DNA of 64,000 nucleotides from Plasmopara viticola (Eukaryota; Oomycota; Peronosporomycetes; Peronosporales; Peronosporaceae): positions 558,001-622,000 of the forward strand of contig MBPM02000046.1 in NCBI GenBank assembly GCA_001695595.3, in the 5' to 3' direction. Both the position numbers and the translations under genes were made by a program. A model generated the notes under the pieces. That model was not told the origin of the DNA and searched no databases. It was given only the letters and a program-made list of their open reading frames with translations. Each line of letters begins with the position of its first letter. Position 1 is the first letter of the stretch. Positions 59,404-64,000 of the stretch are shown piece after piece.

Positions 59404-59628
59404 TCGATTATACAGAACATTGGACAGAGAATACCTAATATTTCTCATAAGAGAAATACGCAAAAGCTCATCACTGATGTTATCGAAAATTACAATACCA
59501 CGTTTCGTCGTTCGATTGGTATGACCCCAAATGAAGCAAAAGGCAAAGCAATGGAAACAAATCTGAGTCATAATCAGGTGAATGCCGGAAGAATTGAGAA
59601 GGAGTTTGCCTTAGAGCAAGCGCATTAA
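59404..59628 (+). pseudogene. Retroviral-type integrase, C-terminal part of the catalytic core
   Basis: The 74-codon reading contains LITDVIENYNTTFRRSIGMT followed by PNEAKG. This is the signature at the end of the rve core, where Polinton integrases and related elements read 'D-I-YN-T-H-IGM-P'. The His of the usual YH/H-S pair is Arg here. The upstream core with the DDE residues is not readable. Together with the PolB relic it supports the Polinton-like assignment. A gypsy integrase would be the alternative. Confidence 0.6.
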
Positions 59629-60124
59629 ACCGTCTCAAAAGCAGGCATATGGTAAACAAGCTGCTTGGTGAAGCAAAGCAGTCAATAATTCGGTGTAGTT
59701 GATTGCCATTGAGTCCGAATCCTTCAAGAAATGGCCATACCCTTTACAAGGCGCCAAACGATCTCAAAGCGGCTAAGACATCATCATCTACAAAACAACG
59801 AAACCCCTCGGTTAAATTACTAGCTACTGATACCGACACAGGAATATGTTCGTTCGTAAAGACAGTATTATCCCGTGTTAAGTCACGGTAGGCTTAGGAA
59901 TGGCCCCAAAGTCATAATCAATGAAGCGATCGATACAATGGTCAGCATCCTTGATAAATAAAAAAATCTTCGTAAGTAGTGATCGTATCGTTTTTACATA
60001 TTAGTTGGCTCAGAAAGAAGCTCGCAAAGCTTACAAGCATTTACAGATTCTTCTTGTAATTTTTCAGCTTTTCGGCGCAGACAAAAAACATCTCATACTC
60101 AGGACATAAATACTTATACTAAGG

Positions 60125-60465
60125 CATATCGATGCTGTTTATGCAATAAAAGTTAATCTCGTGCGATATAATATTCATAGAGTCATACCCCTCGTCCGAG
60201 CTTTAGCCCGAAGCTGCATCTATTCTATACACGTTGGTACCGAGATCAAACAATTATCAACCTCATCGGGCTGTAGTTGGTCAATGGGCTTGATTTTTTT
60301 AAAACTTTGAAATTGCAGTAGCTCTCTAATGCACCCATTATCTGAGTCTTATTTATGCGATGATCCTTTTTGGTGCTGTAGAATGTGTGCCAGGCAATGC
60401 AGTGGTAGACGCACTTGTTGTTAGTCTTAAAAAACTTGATTTCATGCTAATTTTTGCAAAATACC
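60125..60465 (-). pseudogene. PolB N-terminal region relic, copy 2 (inverted)
   Basis: Inverse copy of 53970-54260, on the minus strand next to the right terminal repeat. It reads NNKCVYHCIAWHTFYSTKKD, ALESYCNFK, KPIDQLQPDEVDNC and then, after a frameshift, NIISHEINFYCINSIDM. Where copy 1 has TAA this copy has TTA, so it is closer to the coding ancestor there. Two inverted copies of one gene part inside one element imply an internal inversion or duplication. Confidence 0.5.
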
Positions 60466-61862
60466 TAAATACTCCAGCGGTTGCCGGCTTGTCGTGTGGA
60501 CCACATGTATATGGTTCATACGACAACTGCTAATCAAGACGAAATTTGGAGGCGTACTTTGAGAAACAGGATAATTTGGCGTGCTGGAAAAGACGCAGTA
60601 GTATAGAATGACAATAAATCGCATTGATAGATATTTTTGACAACTAATTACGGTATAGAACCTTGGTGATACGTAACTTTGCACCCCCATCTAGGTCCTA
60701 CATAGGTTTTCGTTTCAGGTGTGTACCGTAGCATCCCCGACAATTTTAGCTTGCTGGTCACTCATCACACGTGTACGAATGCTTGCAATATGGATAGCTT
60801 TCTAGAAAGATTTTTTTTTCAATTTCTGATACTTTCGCATCCTTTGTCAAAGTAAATTTGCAGCGAGCATGAGTTGATCAAATTGTCTCCCTCATGCACT
60901 GTTACCCATCTTAGTTTGCATACTATTTCAGTAAATACGGTTTCTGCAGTCTCAGCACGACCATGAGCTCACGGTTCTTTTTGCACTGCAAGTGGTGAAG
61001 CATGCGTCGATCGTGCGGTTCCATGCTTATTCTAGCCACAAACCTGGCCTATAGTCACGGTACCGTGGACACCAGTCAAAGCTCTCAGAGTCTTCGAAGT
61101 AAATTTCAAGAGTAAATTGCTGCAGCTGAAGAAAGGGTGGCTTCGCCCATTGTAATTAATGGGTTCAAAAGTAACCAATCACGAAATTGAGTCTTTGCTC
61201 CTTCAAGCGCGAACAAGAATAATAGACGCTTTGAAAGTGAGAGGATCCAAGAGAATTGATGCTATACTAAAGACGAAAACGCCATATAACCTGTTTGTGT
61301 GTGGGCTTGTGGACTCATGAAGAATTGACACAAATCAGCGATGGATTCGACGGTCGGTTTTTGTTACTTAATTACTTTGGTCCTTTTTTTCAAGACCAAT
61401 TTCTTCTAAGAATCAATTGATAAAATGCACCATACCTTCTTGGTATTATCGGTCGCTGCCAACGAAAGTATAGGATGCATTCATTGTATTTCTCGCTAGT
61501 GCTTGTTCAAGTAGCACTTATTGAGAAATTGGCGTCCATAAATCTAGGCGCGCATGAAGCCCTTTCATTGTGTCGAGCCAACGAAGCGAGACATTAATAG
61601 CAATCTATCCCAGCTCGAGCAATAAATTAAGTCAAGCTTGCAAAATATAGTGGGTTCAATCAGAAGGCCGTTTTGCAGTGAAGTCAACGCTGCTCCTTGT
61701 GTATATTAGAGGGTCTGTTTCTATTTTTGACAAGGCTGGAGCACTCAAGTATGATATGCCCGTTTTAAACGAGTTTTAAACGAGTATGTCATCTTGAAGC
61801 AATTTGTAATTATATTAGACATGCTTAACGAGGACTTAAAGTGCAATTTATTTATATATTAC
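60466..61862 (+). repeat. X arm, right terminal repeat of the Polinton-like element
   Basis: Inverse copy of 49300-50756 and direct copy of 11760-13190, with a ~10-bp deletion at the inner edge. Copia G interrupts it in the AT-rich subterminal motif (tttatatatta). No gene. Confidence 0.8.
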
Positions 61863-62117
61863 TGTTAATAATATGGCGCCGCTGTTGATGTGACGTCACG
61901 ACGAACCTTTTAGAAGGATCTAGGAGAATAGGCTCAGAGGGATTACGGCAAATATCGGTTGGGTACTGGTATGATGATGACGTCATTAGATGACGTCACG
62001 ACGAACCTTCTAGAAGGATCTAGAAGGATAGGCTTAGAGGTAGCACAGGGTAGCGAACTAAGGACCTAAATATATTCACTTTACTTTTTGCCTTCTCCTG
62101 CGCACAACAACTCAACA
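61863..62117 (+). repeat. 5' LTR of copia G
   Basis: 255 bp, TGTTAATAAT...CTCAACA. It has an internal direct repeat: the block tgacgtcacgacgaacctt-t-tagaaggatcta occurs at about 61891 and 61994. TGACGTCA and TTCTAGAA motifs are kept, as in the LTRs of A-D. Confidence 0.88.
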
Positions 62118-62163
62118 GGTTAACAGCCGCACAAGACTCCACCCAAACCTCCCCTCCATCCCA

Positions 62164-64000
62164 ATGCCGACGACAAGAAGTGGAGTCCTCCTGGGTAGTG
62201 GAAACTACTTCCACTGGGAGTTTGCCATGCGCATGACGCTGGCTAGGAAGGGTCTGCTAGCGCACGTGCAAGTGGTCAAGCCTGAGGCGGAGATGACCGA
62301 GACGGGGGCTCAACGACACGAAGTCACTTGGGCTTATCGCCCAGGGAGTGGCAATTGAGCATCATACGAAGATTCGGACGGCCACGACGGCAATCATGGC
62401 GTGGAATACGCTGCGCGACTTCTACAACCGCCCGACGATGCACAATCGTGTGTCGATGACCCGTCGCCTCCACGAATTCAAGATGGCTGATGGGGTGGCG
62501 ATGTCGAAGCACCTAGACAGCTTCGATGAGCTGATCGTGGGGCTGCAGACGTTGGGAGAACCACTTGACGATGTTCGTTAACTAGTGATTTTTCTGAGCA
62601 GTCTCCCAGAGGAAAACGAAATTCTCTCGTCGATTGTGAAGAACTCCAAGGACGTGTCTTTGATCGAGGTAAAAGAGAAGCTTCTGAAGGGTACGAGCGA
62701 CTTGAGAAGAAAGAGTCTACGGAGCGCGCGTTCAAGGTGAATGCAGGACGTTTCAATAAAGGCCAAGGCAATGGCCGTAAAGGGAACGATCCGCGGAAGA
62801 ACGGAGGGGCAAGTGTTTTAAGTGTGGCCAAGTCGGACATTTGAAGCGGGATTGTCAGAAGAAGAACGGCTTCGAGGTTGATGATGCTGTTTTTGCCGCT
62901 GGTGAGCAGCACTGTGACGACTGGCTTATCGACAGTGGGGCTACCTCGCACATGACACCTCATCGGAGTGATCTCTTTAATTCGAGGCATTGGACGCTGA
63001 TCCAGAGGTCACAATTGCGGACGGCAAGAAGCTGCGGGTGACTGGCAAGGGTACGGCCAGCTTACTGGATTGGAGGGGTTGCGTATCAAGATGGTCGAAG
63101 TCCTACACATTCCAGGACTCGACAGACGCCTTTTGTCGGTTGGAAAGCTAGCTAAGCGTGGTATGAAGGTGGAGTTTGAGAGCTCCTCCTGTATCATTTG
63201 GAGTACGCAACGAGCGATTGCTATGGGCAAGAAAGTCGGTGAGGCGTACATCCTGGACTGCGAGCAAGAAGAGGCTCGGTTAGTGGAGTACGCAGGGGTT
63301 GATACTGAATGGGATCTTTGGCATGCTCGCTTGGGACATCCCGGGAAGAGCGGCTTGGTGAAGCACAGCTTGCGACAAGTGGCGTGCCGGCGGTAAGGCA
63401 GGACATTGAAAAGCTGTGTGGGGGATGCCTGAAGGGTAAGCAGACGGTTGATTCATTCCCGTCACGGTCGCTTACTAAGACATCACATGTCCTGGAGCTC
63501 GTGCACACGGACGTGATGGGACCAATGAAAACGGTCTCGAAGGGTGGCGCGCGATATGTGCTTTTTTTTGTGGATGATTTCTCGCAGTTTGTGGTAGCGT
63601 ACTTCATGAAGAACAAGAATGAGGTGCCAATTAAGCTGATCGAGTTTAAAGCGTTCTACGAAAACCAATGGGGACAACGCTTGAAGTGTCTGCGATCGGA
63701 CAACGGGACGGAGTTCGTGAACAAGAAAGTTGCCGGAATCTGTACCAGGAATGGATTTTTGCATCAACGCACAGTGCCATACAGCCCGCAACAGAACGGT
63801 GTCGCTGAGCGAATGAACCGCACAATAATGGAAAAGGCGCGAAGCATGGTGCATTACAAGGGGGTCCCTACTGAATGGTGGGCAGAAGCAGTAAGTACAG
63901 CGGTATACTTGATTAATCGCTCAACGAACAAAGCGAACTCGAGGAATACGCCGTATGAATTGGCGTTCAAGCAGAAGCCGGGGCTGGGGCATCTACGAGT
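62164..64000 (+). pseudogene. copia G gag-pol, frameshifted gag, clean integrase
   Basis: Gag starts at 62164 (MPTTRSGVLLG). Frameshifts lie near 62325, 62690, 62805, 62985, 63055 and 63390, and a TAA at 62579-62581. The knuckle KCFKCGQVGHLKRDC (near 62815) and the protease IDSGATSHM (near 62930) are readable. From about 63397 to the window end the frame is open: CGGC zinc ligands, HTDVMGP, RSDNGTEF and NGVAERMNR of the integrase are all present. At the position of the TAA shared by A-D it reads VVAYFMKN, so this copy keeps the sense codon. Confidence 0.9.

Larger units (their letters stand above)
49300..61862. mobile_element. Decayed Polinton/Maverick-like element with ~1.4-kb terminal inverted repeats
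   Basis: Left arm 49300-50756 and right arm 60466-61862 are inverse copies of the same X repeat. Between them lie ~9.7 kb with an integrase relic (59404-59628), a PolB N-terminal relic in two inverted copies (53288-54380 and 60125-60465) and a small basic ORF. Integrase plus protein-primed PolB within long terminal inverted repeats is the defining layout of Polintons, and the total of ~12.5 kb is slightly short of their usual 15-20 kb. I found no packaging ATPase, protease or capsid gene. The termini and target duplication cannot be fixed because the right end is cut by copia G and the left is rearranged. Confidence 0.55.
61863..64000 (+). mobile_element. Ty1/copia LTR retrotransposon G (runs off the window)
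   Basis: Plus-strand copia with its 5' LTR, the primer site ggttaacagccgc (62118-62130) and gag plus the first part of pol. It is related to A-E but a separate family. The 3' end, and therefore the target duplication, is outside. Confidence 0.92.

Overview
The window looks like a repeat-dense, gene-poor stretch of a eukaryotic nuclear genome, most likely an oomycete (stramenopile). That assignment is inference. It rests on intron-less coding remnants, on Ty1/copia elements that appear to be primed by half-tRNAs, and on a protein-primed type-B DNA polymerase relic of the Polinton/Maverick kind. I could not run a database search. Nothing bacterial, no CRISPR array, no rRNA gene and no tRNA gene was seen.

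The sequence is mostly transposons inside transposons, arranged in three large inverted-repeat (palindromic) blocks. Block 1 (1-13248) has mirror-image arms: a repeat arm 'X' (1-1402), copia A (minus, 1403-5958), an X-core spacer (5959-7131), copia B (plus, 7132-11748) and the X arm again in inverse orientation (11749-13248). Two further copia elements then interrupt the continuation of the same repeat: E (13249-17636, 5-bp target duplication gatgg, dead) and F (17977-22675, target duplication ccgcc, identical 180-bp LTRs, one intact 1449-codon gag-pol on the minus strand). Block 2 (22676-26930) is a second, diverged palindromic repeat 'Y', joined near 24775. Block 3 (about 28500-46300) is the largest. 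Its inner arms, copia C (minus, 33148-36383) and D (plus, 36388-40675), sit around a 4-base junction. Mirrored positions add to 73823 over about 3 kb with no indel. The outer arms are X and Y repeats a few percent apart. The right arm ends in three tandem copies of a ~1-kb unit, two of which carry a fragment of a microsomal glutathione S-transferase (MAPEG) gene.

The only host-like genes are a phytanoyl-CoA dioxygenase (PHYHD1-like) gene at 27564-28458 and the MAPEG/MGST gene at 28514-29098. Both are broken as written. The PHYHD1-like gene has a one-base frameshift and an Asn in place of the iron-binding Asp. The MGST-like gene has two stops and a frameshift. A truncated unidentified ORF lies at 26915-27121 where repeat Y' ends.

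From about 49.3 kb to 61.9 kb the X repeat occurs as two ~1.4-kb inverted termini around ~9.7 kb of decayed sequence. Inside are a relic of a retroviral-type integrase, two inverted copies of a PolB N-terminal region, a small basic ORF and an unrelated Ty3/gypsy integrase scrap. I read this as a decayed Polinton/Maverick-like element, and the X arms elsewhere as its long terminal inverted repeats or derivatives of them. Copia G (61863 onward) is inserted in its right terminus and runs off the window. Between these lie low-information stretches (46213-48240 and most of 54.4-59.4 kb) with little more than a LINE scrap and a perfect 28-bp hairpin.
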